A DNA stretch of 58,656 nt from an uncultured Alistipes sp. (GCA_900550925.1 URTU01000004.1:1-58656), one strand, 5' to 3'. Counted from the first letter of the stretch, positions 35,358-45,572 are shown. Program-made: numbers and translations. Notes: generated by a model not told the origin, from the sequence alone.

Positions 35358-36407
35358 ATGAAACTTTCTCAGTACGGATATCCCTTCTCGCCAGAGATGC
35401 TCGCAAAATATCCGACGGAAAATCGCGACGAATCGCGCCTGATGGTGGTCAACCGTGCAACAGGCGCCATCGAACATCGGATTTTCAAGGACGTCATAGA
35501 CTATTTCGACGCCGGTGACATATTCATCCTCAACAATACCAAGGTATTCCCCGCCCGACTCCATGGAAACAAGGAGAAAACGGGCGCCGAAATCGAAATA
35601 TTCCTGCTGCGCGAACTGAATCGGGATCTGAGACTCTGGGACGTGCTGGTCGACCCGGCCCGCAAAATCAGAATCGGCAACAAACTCTATTTCGGCGACG
35701 ACGACATGCTGGTGGCCGAGGTGATCGACAATACCACCTCCCGCGGACGTACGCTCCGGTTCCTGTTCGACGGGTCATACGACGAATTCAAGGCCGCCCT
35801 CTACAAACTCGGCGAAACCCCGCTGCCGAAATGGATCCGCGAAAAGGTCGAACCGATCGACGCCGAGCGCTACCAGACCATATTCGCAAAGTACGAAGGC
35901 GCCGTGGCTGCCCCGACTGCCGGCCTGCACTTCTCGAAACACCTCTTCAAACGCATGGAGATCAAGGGGATCAATGTCGCCGAAATAACCCTTCACGTGG
36001 GTCTCGGAAACTTCCGGACGGTCGACGTCGAGGATCTTACAAAGCACAAGATGGACTCGGAACAGATATTCGTTACGCCCGAAGCCGCCGACGCCGTAAA
36101 CCGTACCAAAGAGGCTGGACACCGCGTGGTTGCCGTCGGAACGACCGTCATGCGGACCATCGAAAGCACCGTCTCGACAAACGGCCTGCTGAAACCGTAC
36201 GAAGGCTGGACCAACAAGTTCATCTTCGCACCATACGAATTCTCGGTCGCCGATGCCATGATCTCGAACTTCCAGCTCCCGTTTTCGACCCAGTTAATGA
36301 TGGTGGCCGCCTTCGGAGGTTACGATACCGTAATGAATGCATATCGCGTGGCCCGCGAAGAGGGGTATAGATTCGGGACTTACGGCGATGCAATGCTGAT
36401 TCTTTAA
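35358..36407 (+). CDS. queA: S-adenosylmethionine:tRNA ribosyltransferase-isomerase
   Basis: Transfers and isomerises the ribosyl group of SAM to preQ1 at tRNA position 34, making epoxyqueuosine (349 aa). Family landmarks: DESRLMVVNR, FILNNTKVFPARL, GAEIEIFLLRE, the AAPTAGLHFS loop and LPFSTQLMMVAAF near the C-terminus. ATG at 35358 gives the standard N-terminus; an in-frame ATG at 35298 lies before the terminator hairpin. Upstream preQ1 synthesis genes are not in the window. Confidence 0.96.
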   Translation: MKLSQYGYPFSPEMLAKYPTENRDESRLMVVNRATGAIEHRIFKDVIDYFDAGDIFILNNTKVFPARLHGNKEKTGAEIEIFLLRELNRDLRLWDVLVDPARKIRIGNKLYFGDDDMLVAEVIDNTTSRGRTLRFLFDGSYDEFKAALYKLGETPLPKWIREKVEPIDAERYQTIFAKYEGAVAAPTAGLHFSKHLFKRMEIKGINVAEITLHVGLGNFRTVDVEDLTKHKMDSEQIFVTPEAADAVNRTKEAGHRVVAVGTTVMRTIESTVSTNGLLKPYEGWTNKFIFAPYEFSVADAMISNFQLPFSTQLMMVAAFGGYDTVMNAYRVAREEGYRFGTYGDAMLIL

Positions 36408-36418
36408 AAAATTTTTCG

Positions 36419-36426
36419 TACCTTTG
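36419..36426 (+). promoter_or_regulatory. -7 element of the GT5-like gene promoter
   Basis: TACCTTTG, exact match, 12 bases after the queA stop; leader of about 17 bases to the ATG at 36450. It separates the GT5/DUF4270 pair from queA. Confidence 0.6.
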
Positions 36427-36449
36427 CAAAATCGGTAACTGGACGAAAA

Positions 36450-37259
36450 ATGGGCAAGAAGAGAATCTTATACGTTTGTCAGGAGATAAAACCATATCTG
36501 GTCGAATCGGATATGGCCTCCCTGTGCCGCGCTCTGTCCCAAGGTATGCAGGAACGCGGAAATGAAATACGTACGTTCATGCCCCGATACGGCTGTATCA
36601 ACGAATATCGCAACCAACTGCATGAAGTGATCCGCCTGTCGGGTATGAACCTGATTATCGACGACAATGACCATCAACTGATTATCAAGGTCGCTTCGAT
36701 TCCTTCGGCCCGCGTGCAGATATACTTCATCGACAACGACGACTGCTTCGCACGAAAGGCCGCCCTGACGGATGCCGACGGAAAACCTTTCGACGATAAT
36801 GACGAACGTGCAATATTCTTCGCCCGGGGCGTCCTCGAAACCGTCAAGAAACTGCGCTGGCAACCCGATATCGTCCATTGCCACGGCTGGTTCTCAAGCT
36901 TCGTGCCGATATATCTGAGACACGTTTTCGCAGATGACCCGATTTTCAAAAACGTCAAAATCGTCGTCTCGCTGTACGACGACGCCTTTGAGGGCGAACT
37001 GAACCCCCAGATGCGCAAAAAAATCGAAAATGAGGGAGTCAAGGATAAAAAACTCGATTTTCTTGACCACCCTTCATACCAAAATCTTATGAAACTCGTT
37101 ATTGATTACGCGGACGGTATTGTGGTAGAAACCACAAACCTCGATCCGATAATCGCCCAACATCTGGCGCAGTCGAATAAAAACGTTTTGCCATATGTGG
37201 AGAAGGAGTCGGCACAGTATTTGGATAATTACGAAAATTTCTATGACCAACTGTTGTAA
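36450..37259 (+). CDS. stand-alone glycogen/starch-synthase-like N-terminal (GT5) domain
   Basis: A 269-aa cytoplasmic protein resembling the N-terminal Rossmann half of GT5 glycogen synthases (start KKRILYVCQEIKPYL, PRYGCINEYR, PDIVHCHGWFS). The C-terminal nucleotide-sugar-binding half and the usual N-terminal KxGGL are not present: the equivalent of KTGGLADV reads ESDMASLCR. It is therefore unlikely to be a normal glycogen synthase. This short form is widespread in Bacteroidota next to DUF4270 lipoprotein genes, as here (17-base overlap). Role unknown. Confidence 0.85.
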   Translation: MGKKRILYVCQEIKPYLVESDMASLCRALSQGMQERGNEIRTFMPRYGCINEYRNQLHEVIRLSGMNLIIDDNDHQLIIKVASIPSARVQIYFIDNDDCFARKAALTDADGKPFDDNDERAIFFARGVLETVKKLRWQPDIVHCHGWFSSFVPIYLRHVFADDPIFKNVKIVVSLYDDAFEGELNPQMRKKIENEGVKDKKLDFLDHPSYQNLMKLVIDYADGIVVETTNLDPIIAQHLAQSNKNVLPYVEKESAQYLDNYENFYDQLL

Positions 37260-38697
37260 GAATTATAAACTCGGCCTGGTGGCCATCACAATCCTCGCTT
37301 GGGCCGGCTTGATGACTTTTGGCGGCTGTACCGACGTAAACGATACGATCGGCAGCGACCTGATCCCGGAAAACCAGAAAATGAAGATCAGGATCGATAC
37401 TCTGGACAACTTCTTCACATACATTACCCAGACCGACTCGGTAAGCTCCGGTGACCTCGGATACGGATACATGGGCCACATGCAGAACGATACGTTCGGC
37501 CTAAGACGTTGCAGCTTCATTTCGCAGGTGCTCCCTTCGAGCCTCCCGTATCGCGCCGGATTCGGTCTCGACCCCATATTCGACTCCGTGCAGTTCACAC
37601 TCTCGATCGACGACTATATCGGTGATACGACTGTCGCACAGCGATTCCTCGTATACGAGGTGCTGAGCGATGACTTCATTCCCGAGGATTCGGCCTTCTA
37701 TGTCAATTTTGACCCCGCACCATACATCTCTGCGGAACCTCTGTTCGAATTCGAATTCAACAGCCCCTCGAAAACGGCCGTAACTGCAAAACCTACCGAA
37801 AAGGGCAAGGAATACGTAAAGCGGCTGCTCGAAACCGATACCACGACATATTACAACGATACGCTGTGGCTGAACAAGTTCCATGGCCTGTACATCGTGC
37901 CGGCCGAGGACAATGTATCTTCGGCGCTATACAAGACAGGCCTTTCGTATACGGGACTCCAGCTGTGGCTGCGCGACCACGACTCGATTGACCACAACCT
38001 GATTTACGATACCATATCGGCTTCGTACGTATGCTTCGCTTCGGATGCTACGATCGGGAACATCTCCGGAAATATCGTCTCGCATGACTACTCCGGAAGC
38101 CTCGTCGGTGCAGCCGGCGTGAACGACACTCTCCCGACAAGCCCGACCGACGGTACGATTTATGTCGAAGGCCTGGGCGGCGTGACCGGGTACATGAAGG
38201 TGACGGACCGTTTCGTCGAGATCCTCGGCGAACTGAGCGACGAGGCTGCAAACGGCGGATATTCGAATCTTGCGATCAATCAGGCAATGATGTATATCCC
38301 GGTCGACGGCGACAAAAATAACCTGCAGGCGATAACCCCGCTGTTGAATGCCGCCCCGGAACGCCTTGGAATATATACAAATTATAAGGCCCTGACCGGT
38401 ATACCGGATTACGACCATCAGTACGAATCCGACATGACGTCATATTACGGCTCGAAATATACATTGCCCTATGACGGTTACATGAACCGTTCGCTGGCAA
38501 GCTACACGATGGACATAACCTCATACGTACAGCGCATGTGGGTCGCCCTGCAGGACAACGGCGGGGATGTGAGCAAAATTGACGACCGTTCACTGTTCAT
38601 CGCCCCGGAGGCTACGGACCTCTTTACATTCAAGCAGGTCGCACTCAAGGGTAATGAGAATATCCGGGTCGTGCTAACATACACGCTGTTGAAGTAG
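37243..38697 (+). CDS. DUF4270 lipoprotein
   Basis: A 484-aa predicted lipoprotein: leader with a lipobox ending FGGC (Cys at about residue 29), then CTDVNDTIGSDLIPENQ, the classic DUF4270 N-terminus, and a long beta-rich domain ending FKQVALKGNENIRVVLTYTLLK. The family is exclusive to Bacteroidota and uncharacterised. ATG at 37243 is chosen because it begins the leader; the stop of the GT5-like gene lies within it, so translation is probably coupled and the two products may act together. Confidence 0.9.
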   Translation: MTNCCKNYKLGLVAITILAWAGLMTFGGCTDVNDTIGSDLIPENQKMKIRIDTLDNFFTYITQTDSVSSGDLGYGYMGHMQNDTFGLRRCSFISQVLPSSLPYRAGFGLDPIFDSVQFTLSIDDYIGDTTVAQRFLVYEVLSDDFIPEDSAFYVNFDPAPYISAEPLFEFEFNSPSKTAVTAKPTEKGKEYVKRLLETDTTTYYNDTLWLNKFHGLYIVPAEDNVSSALYKTGLSYTGLQLWLRDHDSIDHNLIYDTISASYVCFASDATIGNISGNIVSHDYSGSLVGAAGVNDTLPTSPTDGTIYVEGLGGVTGYMKVTDRFVEILGELSDEAANGGYSNLAINQAMMYIPVDGDKNNLQAITPLLNAAPERLGIYTNYKALTGIPDYDHQYESDMTSYYGSKYTLPYDGYMNRSLASYTMDITSYVQRMWVALQDNGGDVSKIDDRSLFIAPEATDLFTFKQVALKGNENIRVVLTYTLLK

Positions 38698-38839
38698 GCT
38701 GTCTCGATACACCGCGCAGCCTCCAAACACCATGAACAGCGGAAAAACAACCTAAGAGCCTTCAAAAGCCTTAGGTTTTCTATTTTGAGGAAAGGTCCGG
38801 CGCAGAAGTCGTCGGCGTGAATTTGTAGATGAGTGACAT

Positions 38840-41137
38840 ATGCAGGATAATCTGGTAATTGTGGAGTCGCCCGCAAAGGCGAAAACAATAGAACGGTTTC
38901 TCGGAAAGGAGTTTGTGGTAAAATCGAGTTTCGGCCACATTCGGGACCTCTCCAAAAAGGATATGGGAATCGACATTAAGGATGGATTCAAACCGGTGTA
39001 CGAAATCCCGGATGACAAGAAAAAGGTCGTCGCGGAACTCGCAAAACTCTCAAAACAATCAAAAACCGTATGGCTCGCTTCCGATGAGGACCGCGAGGGT
39101 GAAGCTATTGCATGGCATCTGACGCAGGTGCTCGGCCTGCCTGTGGATACAACAAAACGTATCGTTTTCCATGAAATCACGAAAAAGGCGATCCTGAATG
39201 CTATCGAACAGCCGAGAACCGTCGACATGAATCTGGTGAATGCCCAGCAGGCCCGGCGGGTACTGGACCGGCTGGTGGGATTCGAACTCTCGCCTCTGCT
39301 CTGGAAAAAGGTCAAACCAAGCCTCTCGGCGGGACGTGTACAGAGTGTCGCGGTGAGGCTGATTGTCGAGCGCGAACGCGAAATCATTGCTTTCAAGCCG
39401 GTGGAGTATTATCGCGTCGTGGCCCAGTTCATAACCTCGGGAGACAATCCGGTGCAATTCCGGGCCGAACTGAACCATCGCCTGGAAAACCGCGACGAGG
39501 CCGAAAAGTTCCTCCAGAGATGTATAGGTGCCCGCTTCAAGGTGGTCAAGAGCGAGGAGAAGCCTTCGACTCGTGTCCCGGCCCCTCCGTTCACGACCTC
39601 GACGCTCCAGCAGGAGGCCGGCCGTAAATTGGGTATGTCGGTCTCGCAGACAATGTCCGTCGCCCAAAGACTCTATGAGCAGGGTTTGATTACATATATG
39701 CGTACCGACTCGGTAAACCTCTCGCAGCAGGCTCTGGCTCAGGCTAAAGAGGAGGTGGTGAAGCTCTTCGGCGAAAACTATTATCAGCGCCGAAACTACA
39801 AAACCAAGTCAAAGGGCGCGCAGGAGGCGCATGAAGCCATCCGTCCGTCGTACCTCGACCGTATGTCGATCGACGGTTCGGCTGCCGAGAAAAAACTCTA
39901 TGACCTGATCTGGAAACGGACCGTGGCGTCGCAGATGGTCGCCGCCGAAATCGACCGCACGGTGGTGACGGTCGATATGAACAATGGTGAGGCTCAGTTT
40001 GCCGCTACCGGTGAGGTAATTCGTTTCGACGGCTTCCTGAAGCTATATTCCGAATCGTCGGATGACGAGTCGACGGATGCCGCTCAGCAGGGACTCCTGC
40101 CTCCGATGAAGGCCGGCGATCCGCTCGAGGCCGAGACGATAAGCGCTACGCAGAGGTTTACGCAGTCACCGTCACGATACAACGAGGCGTTGCTCGTAAA
40201 ACGTCTCGAGGAGTTGGGCATAGGCCGCCCGTCGACATACGCCCCGACTATCACCACGATCATAAATCGCGGATATGTAATCAAGCAGAACCGGGACGGC
40301 GAAAAACGAGGATATGAACAGCTGTCGCTAGAAAAAGGCCGGATAAAATCCAAAATGATGTCGGAAAATGTCGGCAAGGAGCGTAACCGCCTCTCGCCGA
40401 CCGATATCGGAATGTTGGTGAACGACTATCTCGAAGATGCTTTCCCCGCAATAATGGATTATAACTTTACGGCCAATATCGAGAAGCAATTCGACGAGAT
40501 TGCCGAGGGGAAACTGCAGTGGAACAGGATGATAAGTGCTTTCTATACGGCGTTCCACCCGACGGTGGAGCAGGCGCTCGAAACTCATTCGTCGAATGCC
40601 GGCCGGTCGCGCGTACTCGGTATCGACCCGCAGAGCGGACAGGAGGTCTCGGCAAGAATCGGCCGCTACGGCCCGATGGTGCAGATCGGCGGCCAGAATG
40701 GCGAAAAGGCCCGCTTTGCAAGCCTCAAGCCCGGACAGCTGATCGCTTCGATAACCCTCGAGGAGGCCTTGCAGCTGTTTACGCTGCCGCGTGACCTGGG
40801 CGAGTGGAACGGTGACCATATCGTGGTCGGACGAGGCAAGTTCGGGCCATACCTGCGGCATAACGGCAAGTTTACATCGCTCCCGAAGGGTGATGACCCA
40901 TATACGGTGACATATGATCGCGCCGTAGAGTTGATCGAGGCGCATGAACGCCAGACGGCTGCCGCAAATCAACCGGTCAAGAGTTTTGCCGAGGATCCGG
41001 ACATGCTCGTCAAGAACGGCCGGTACGGCGTATATATCGCATACAAGGGCAAGAACTACCGCATCCCGAAAGGGACCGATCCGCAGGGGCTTTCGCTGGA
41101 GGATTGCCTGCAGATCGTTCAGAAAAGCAAGAAATAA
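38840..41137 (+). CDS. topA: DNA topoisomerase I
   Basis: Type IA topoisomerase (765 aa) relaxing negative supercoils. TOPRIM domain at the N-terminus (ESPAKAKTIERFLG; acidic triad in DEDREGE), then the catalytic arch with the active tyrosine Tyr286 in LITYMRTDS. Instead of C-terminal Cys4 zinc ribbons it carries glycine-rich topA_C-type repeats (RIGRYGPMVQIG, RGKFGPYLRH, NGRYGVYIAY), ending in a Lys-rich tail. This is common in the phylum. Flanking spacers: 142 bases upstream and 220 downstream with no recognised features. Confidence 0.96.
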   Translation: MQDNLVIVESPAKAKTIERFLGKEFVVKSSFGHIRDLSKKDMGIDIKDGFKPVYEIPDDKKKVVAELAKLSKQSKTVWLASDEDREGEAIAWHLTQVLGLPVDTTKRIVFHEITKKAILNAIEQPRTVDMNLVNAQQARRVLDRLVGFELSPLLWKKVKPSLSAGRVQSVAVRLIVEREREIIAFKPVEYYRVVAQFITSGDNPVQFRAELNHRLENRDEAEKFLQRCIGARFKVVKSEEKPSTRVPAPPFTTSTLQQEAGRKLGMSVSQTMSVAQRLYEQGLITYMRTDSVNLSQQALAQAKEEVVKLFGENYYQRRNYKTKSKGAQEAHEAIRPSYLDRMSIDGSAAEKKLYDLIWKRTVASQMVAAEIDRTVVTVDMNNGEAQFAATGEVIRFDGFLKLYSESSDDESTDAAQQGLLPPMKAGDPLEAETISATQRFTQSPSRYNEALLVKRLEELGIGRPSTYAPTITTIINRGYVIKQNRDGEKRGYEQLSLEKGRIKSKMMSENVGKERNRLSPTDIGMLVNDYLEDAFPAIMDYNFTANIEKQFDEIAEGKLQWNRMISAFYTAFHPTVEQALETHSSNAGRSRVLGIDPQSGQEVSARIGRYGPMVQIGGQNGEKARFASLKPGQLIASITLEEALQLFTLPRDLGEWNGDHIVVGRGKFGPYLRHNGKFTSLPKGDDPYTVTYDRAVELIEAHERQTAAANQPVKSFAEDPDMLVKNGRYGVYIAYKGKNYRIPKGTDPQGLSLEDCLQIVQKSKK

Positions 41138-41357
41138 CCATTGCCGGCAGCGGAGAGGGGGAGGAGGAGTACAGGTACCCGCACAGGCATGGCAACCGTT
41201 GTAAGAAGGTGGGGGGGGGAGTAGAGAGGAGTTGCCGGAAGTTTGCCATGAACGACACGGGGCTTGTTTCGACGCTTCTCCACGATTGAGCAGAAAAGAG
41301 GACGGTAGTGAGAGCCCTGCGCAACGAAAAGTTAACAACCTTAAACACCAAATTGAT

Positions 41358-42551
41358 ATGAAGAAACTATTCTTAACTTTGGCCCTTCTGAGCATGGCCT
41401 TCTCGCTGTCGGCTCAGGATTCGGGTGATGCGGCAATGCCCGAAGGATACCAGTTCACCGATAAGGACTGCGTCGAGGTGACTCCTGTCAAGGATCAGAG
41501 CCGCAGCGGTACCTGTTGGAGCTTCTCCGGTACGGCATTCCTCGAAAGCGAAATCCTCAAGAACGGAGGCCCCGTGACCGACCTCTCCGAAATGTGGATC
41601 GTCCGCCACTGCTATGAGAAAAAGGCTGAAAAATTCGTCCGCCTGCACGGTAAAATGAACTTCGGCCAGGGCGGCGCCACGCATGACGTTATAGACGCTA
41701 TCCGCGAATACGGCATCGTCCCCGAAGAGGTCTATCCCGGTCTCAACTACGGAAAAGAGAAGCATGACCACTATGAACTCGACGAGGCTCTGGCCGCTTA
41801 TCTCAAGTCGATAATCGAAAACAAGACCCTCTCGCCCGTTTGGAAAGATGGGTTCAATGCCATTCTGGATGTATATCTCGGCCCCGTGCCCGAAACTTTC
41901 GTCTACGAAGGAAAGGAGTATACCCCGAAATCGTATGCCGAATCGCTGCCGATAAACCTCGATGACTATGTCTCGTTCACCTCGTTCACGCACCACCCGT
42001 TCTATACGACATTCGCTATCGAAGTGCCTGACAACTGGGCCTGGGGCAAATCCTACAACATCCCTCTCGAAGAGTTCATGCAGCTGTTCGACGCTTCGCT
42101 CGATGCCGGACATTCGGTATATTGGGCTACCGACATCAGCGAGCCCGGTTTCAGCCGCGTTAAGGCTATCGGAATCATCCCGACAGTCGATCTCGAAAGT
42201 CTCGAGGGTACCGAGGCAGAGCGCTGGGGCAAGATGACCGAGGCGGAACGCAAGGCCGCAATGTACAGCTTCGACAAGCCCGGGCAGGAACTCGCGATCG
42301 ACCAGCAGATGCGCCAGGTGGCTTACGACAACTACGAAACTACCGACGACCACGGAATGCTGATCGTGGGCCGTGCCGTAGACCAGGCCGGAAACCGCTA
42401 TTTCAAGGTGAAGAATTCGTGGGGTGTGGTAGGTCCGTATGAGGGTTATTACTACTTCTCCTATCCGTTCGCGGCTTACAAGACCCTGAATATCGTCGTA
42501 AACAAGAATGTGATCCCCGCTTCGATCAAGGAGAAGTGCGGTATAAAATAG
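41358..42551 (+). CDS. exported C1-family aminopeptidase (bleomycin hydrolase/PepC-like)
   Basis: Papain-like cysteine peptidase (397 aa) with a signal peptide (1-20, ends LSAQ). Catalytic residues are visible: Cys53 in SGTCWSFSG, His332 in DDHGMLIVG and Asn353 in KNSWG, with Gln46 of DQ for the oxyanion. The large insertion and overall length fit the bleomycin-hydrolase/PepC group, which trims N-terminal residues. Unlike cytosolic PepC it is exported, so it may complement DPP7 in peptide use. The ATG at 41358 starts the signal peptide. A shared bidirectional terminator follows. Confidence 0.9.
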   Translation: MKKLFLTLALLSMAFSLSAQDSGDAAMPEGYQFTDKDCVEVTPVKDQSRSGTCWSFSGTAFLESEILKNGGPVTDLSEMWIVRHCYEKKAEKFVRLHGKMNFGQGGATHDVIDAIREYGIVPEEVYPGLNYGKEKHDHYELDEALAAYLKSIIENKTLSPVWKDGFNAILDVYLGPVPETFVYEGKEYTPKSYAESLPINLDDYVSFTSFTHHPFYTTFAIEVPDNWAWGKSYNIPLEEFMQLFDASLDAGHSVYWATDISEPGFSRVKAIGIIPTVDLESLEGTEAERWGKMTEAERKAAMYSFDKPGQELAIDQQMRQVAYDNYETTDDHGMLIVGRAVDQAGNRYFKVKNSWGVVGPYEGYYYFSYPFAAYKTLNIVVNKNVIPASIKEKCGIK

Positions 42552-42702
42552 TGTTGCCGGCAGGGGCCGGTGAGGAACGGGAAAAGGTTGCGAAGACTCG
42601 GCGTCCCCAGCGGCCTTCATGAACCTGATTCCATTGATCTTATGAGATGCTCAGAGACCATGAGCCCCCGGGCCCTGAATGTAACCTTTATGGCGTAATT
42701 TA

Positions 42703-42745
42703 ATAGCTGAGGCCGGACTTTTGTGAGAGTCCGGCCTCAGCTATT
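42703..42745. terminator. bidirectional terminator between the C1 and M24 peptidase genes
   Basis: An 18-base-pair stem of AATAGCTGAGGCCGGACT with its complement around an 8-base loop, with A-rich and T-rich flanks, in the spacer between two converging genes. Confidence 0.9.
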
Positions 42746-42762
42746 ATTGTATGGATGTCGGG

Positions 42763-44157
42763 TCAGCGTGCCATGAACTCCTCGACCTCGCTGACCGTGA
42801 TGGGTATGCGGCGGTCACCGATGATCCGGCAGCCGCTGTCGGTAATCAGCAGGTCATCCTCGATGCGGATGCCTCCGAAATCGCGGTAGCTGTCAAGCAG
42901 GCCGTAGTTCACGATACCCGTAAACTTGCCCTCGGCACGGCACTTGTCGATCAACGCCGGGATGAAGTAGATGCCCGGCTCGTCGCTCATGACGGTCCCC
43001 GGGCGCAGACGCCAGGTCTCGCGGTGGATGCATGTCCCCGATTGCGCGGCCCGTTCGGCGATCTGAGAGAAGTCGAAACTCCGTTCGCCGATATTCTCGC
43101 AGTCGTGTACGTCCAGACCGATGCCGTGCCCAAGTCCGTGGGGCATGAACAGGTACATCGCCCCGGCATCGACAGCCGTCTCGGCCGAACCCTTGATCAG
43201 CCCGACAGAAACCAATCCCTCGGCCAACTTCAGGTAGGCCGCGCGGTGGATCTCGGTCATGTAGTGCATCCCGGCGCGTGCGATGGAGGCTATGTGGTCG
43301 TGCGTGTCGAGAACGATCTGGTAAATCTCACGCTGTTTGTCGGTAAAGCGCCCGCTCACGGGATAGGTGCGCGTGTGGTCCGAAACGTAGTTCATCATGT
43401 TCTCGCCGCCGGCATCGACAAGCAGTAGTCGCCCGTTTTCGAGCCGTCCGTCGGAGTTGAGGTTGTGGAGCGTCTCGCCATGCTGAGATACGATCGACGG
43501 GAACGATACCCCAAGTCCCATCGACTTGGCAATGCCCTCCATCTGCCCGGCGATCTCCCGCTCGATGATGCCAGCACGGCACATCTTCATCGCTTCGGTG
43601 TGCATCCGGTAGCCGATATGGAAGGCATCTTCGAGCTGTTCGATCTCCTCGGCGCTTTTTGTCTCGCGCATCTCCGCAACCGCAAACATCAGGTCGATCG
43701 ACTTGTGCTCGTGAAGCATGTCGGCCGTAAGACCCAGAAGCGACGCGATCAGCAGTTTGCTCTCGCCGCGGTAGGGCGGCAGGTAGTGTATGCGGCGGTT
43801 GAGGCTGATGGCCTTGCGCAGGGCCGGTGCAAGCGCCGACAGCGGTGCGGTCTTGCTCACCCCGACTTCGGCTGCCAGGTCCGATACCGCCGGCTGCGGG
43901 CCTGTCCAGATGATGTCGTCGACCGTCAGGTCATCGGCATAGAGTACCGCTTCGCCTGTTTCGGCATCGAGAGTGCCGATGTATGACGGGTGGTTCAGTC
44001 CGAAATAGTAGAGAAAGGTCGAATCCTGTCGGAAATAGTAGGCATTGTTGGGGTAGTTGTTCGGCGAGTCGAAGTTGCCCGGAAGCAGGATCAACCCCTT
44101 GCCGATTCTGCGGCACAACTCGGCGCGCCGCGCTGCGTATACATTGGCTGAAAACAT
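42763..44157 (-). CDS. M24 aminopeptidase P (Xaa-Pro aminopeptidase-like)
   Basis: Dinuclear metallopeptidase (464 aa) removing N-terminal residues before proline. Creatinase-like N-domain with LLPGNFDSPNNYPNNAYYFRQDS, then the pita-bread domain with metal ligands in VDAGGE, VSDHTRTYP, HGLGHGIGLDVHD, DEPGIYF and GIRIEDD. No signal peptide, so cytoplasmic. ATG at 44157 is chosen because MFSANVYAARRAEL matches family N-termini; the in-frame extension overlaps the next spacer. The prolidase family member's exact substrate is unknown. Confidence 0.93.
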   Translation of the reverse strand: MFSANVYAARRAELCRRIGKGLILLPGNFDSPNNYPNNAYYFRQDSTFLYYFGLNHPSYIGTLDAETGEAVLYADDLTVDDIIWTGPQPAVSDLAAEVGVSKTAPLSALAPALRKAISLNRRIHYLPPYRGESKLLIASLLGLTADMLHEHKSIDLMFAVAEMRETKSAEEIEQLEDAFHIGYRMHTEAMKMCRAGIIEREIAGQMEGIAKSMGLGVSFPSIVSQHGETLHNLNSDGRLENGRLLLVDAGGENMMNYVSDHTRTYPVSGRFTDKQREIYQIVLDTHDHIASIARAGMHYMTEIHRAAYLKLAEGLVSVGLIKGSAETAVDAGAMYLFMPHGLGHGIGLDVHDCENIGERSFDFSQIAERAAQSGTCIHRETWRLRPGTVMSDEPGIYFIPALIDKCRAEGKFTGIVNYGLLDSYRDFGGIRIEDDLLITDSGCRIIGDRRIPITVSEVEEFMAR

Positions 44158-44249
44158 ATCTGTAAGTTTTTGAATGTTTGTTTTATCGTATCGGGAACGG
44201 CCCGCCCGGCACAATCGGAGGCGAAGCGCCTTATTATTAGAACCTCGCG

Positions 44250-45551
44250 TTACGAATCACGGCGTCCGGTCTCGTTGTATCTTGCTGCTGCCGAATCGGT
44301 CGGCACGAACTTGTAGAGCTTGTCGCCGCGCCGAACCTCCCGCTCCGTCTTCACCGAACACAATATCCCCTGGGGTGCCGTGTCGGCAGGCCGGTCGTCG
44401 ACGTAGGGTATGATGTCGTGCTGCTCGACCACGCCCGTCGTTTCGCCCATGAAGAAGATGTCGTCACCGCGGTCCAGCGTCGCCGCTTCAACCGAAATCT
44501 CCGCAACCGAGATCCGTTTGAAAAAGTTGGTCACCTTGCCCACGTAAACCTTGCGTCGGGTGGCCGAAGAGCCGTAATGCTCGCTGTGTTCGACCATCGG
44601 CCGGCCAAGGTAATACCCTCCCCACAGGCCGCGGTTGAAGACCTCGGTCAGCCGCTCGCGCAACGGCTCGACATACTGACGGTCGTACTCGCCGCGTTCG
44701 AGCAGACGCAAGGCCCGGTCGTAGCACTCGACCACACGCTTGACATATTCGCCGCCGCGGGCACGCCCCTCGATCTTCAGTACGCGTACTCCCGCATCGA
44801 CTATCCTGTCGAGAAAATCGATCGTACACAGATCCTTGGGCGAGAGGATCCATTGCCCCTCGGTTGCAAGCTGGGCTCCCGTTTCGCGGTCGGTGAGCGT
44901 ATAGCTGCGGCGGCAGATCTGCCGGCAGGCTCCGCGGTTGGCCGAACAGCCCGTCTCGTGCAGGCTGAGGTAGCATTTGCCCGAAACAGCCATGCAGAGC
45001 GCCCCGTGGGCAAAGAGCTCGATCCGCATCTGCCGGCCCGACGGCCCGCAGATATTCCGCTCGACAATGTTGCGGTGGATCGTCGCGATCTGCTCGAGAG
45101 AGAGTTCGCGCGCCAGAACCGCCACGTCGGCCCATGCGGAGTAAAATGCCAGCGACTCGCTGTTCGAGATGTTGAGCTGCGTCGACAGGTGTACCTCGAT
45201 GCCGCGTTCGCGGGCATACAGTATCGCTGCCTGATCCGAAGCTATTACGGCATCGATGCCGTAGGCCGCAGCACGGTCGAGCAACTCGCGCAGGCGGTCG
45301 AACTCGTTGTCGTAGACGATCGTATTGACCGTGAGATAGGCCTTAACGTTGTGCCGGTGGGCCGTCTCGACGATGCGCCCCATGTCCTCGACCGAAAAAT
45401 TGGCCGCCGACGCCGACCGCATGTTGAGACTCCCCACTCCGAAATATATCGAATCGGCCCCTGCGTCGATAGCCGCCAGAAGCGACTCGTAGCAGCCGGC
45501 AGGTGCCATCAGTTCGATGTCGCTGCGGCGAATGGTCTTTTGTCCGGTCAT
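44250..45551 (-). CDS. peptidase U32 family protein
   Basis: A 433-aa protein with a TIM-barrel start (ELMAPAGCYESLLAAIDAGADSIYFG) and the U32 signature ELFAHGALCMAVSGKCYLS followed by cysteines in GCSANRGACRQICRR, which bind an Fe-S cluster. Despite the name, the characterised members RlhA and TrhP hydroxylate a cytidine in 23S rRNA or uridine-34 of tRNA using prephenate as a source. This protein likely modifies RNA in the same way; which one is not resolved. It starts 21 bases after the prenyl synthase stop, same strand. Confidence 0.9.
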   Translation of the reverse strand: MTGQKTIRRSDIELMAPAGCYESLLAAIDAGADSIYFGVGSLNMRSASAANFSVEDMGRIVETAHRHNVKAYLTVNTIVYDNEFDRLRELLDRAAAYGIDAVIASDQAAILYARERGIEVHLSTQLNISNSESLAFYSAWADVAVLARELSLEQIATIHRNIVERNICGPSGRQMRIELFAHGALCMAVSGKCYLSLHETGCSANRGACRQICRRSYTLTDRETGAQLATEGQWILSPKDLCTIDFLDRIVDAGVRVLKIEGRARGGEYVKRVVECYDRALRLLERGEYDRQYVEPLRERLTEVFNRGLWGGYYLGRPMVEHSEHYGSSATRRKVYVGKVTNFFKRISVAEISVEAATLDRGDDIFFMGETTGVVEQHDIIPYVDDRPADTAPQGILCSVKTEREVRRGDKLYKFVPTDSAAARYNETGRRDS

Positions 45552-45572
45552 GTCGGTGCGGTATTCGAATTG

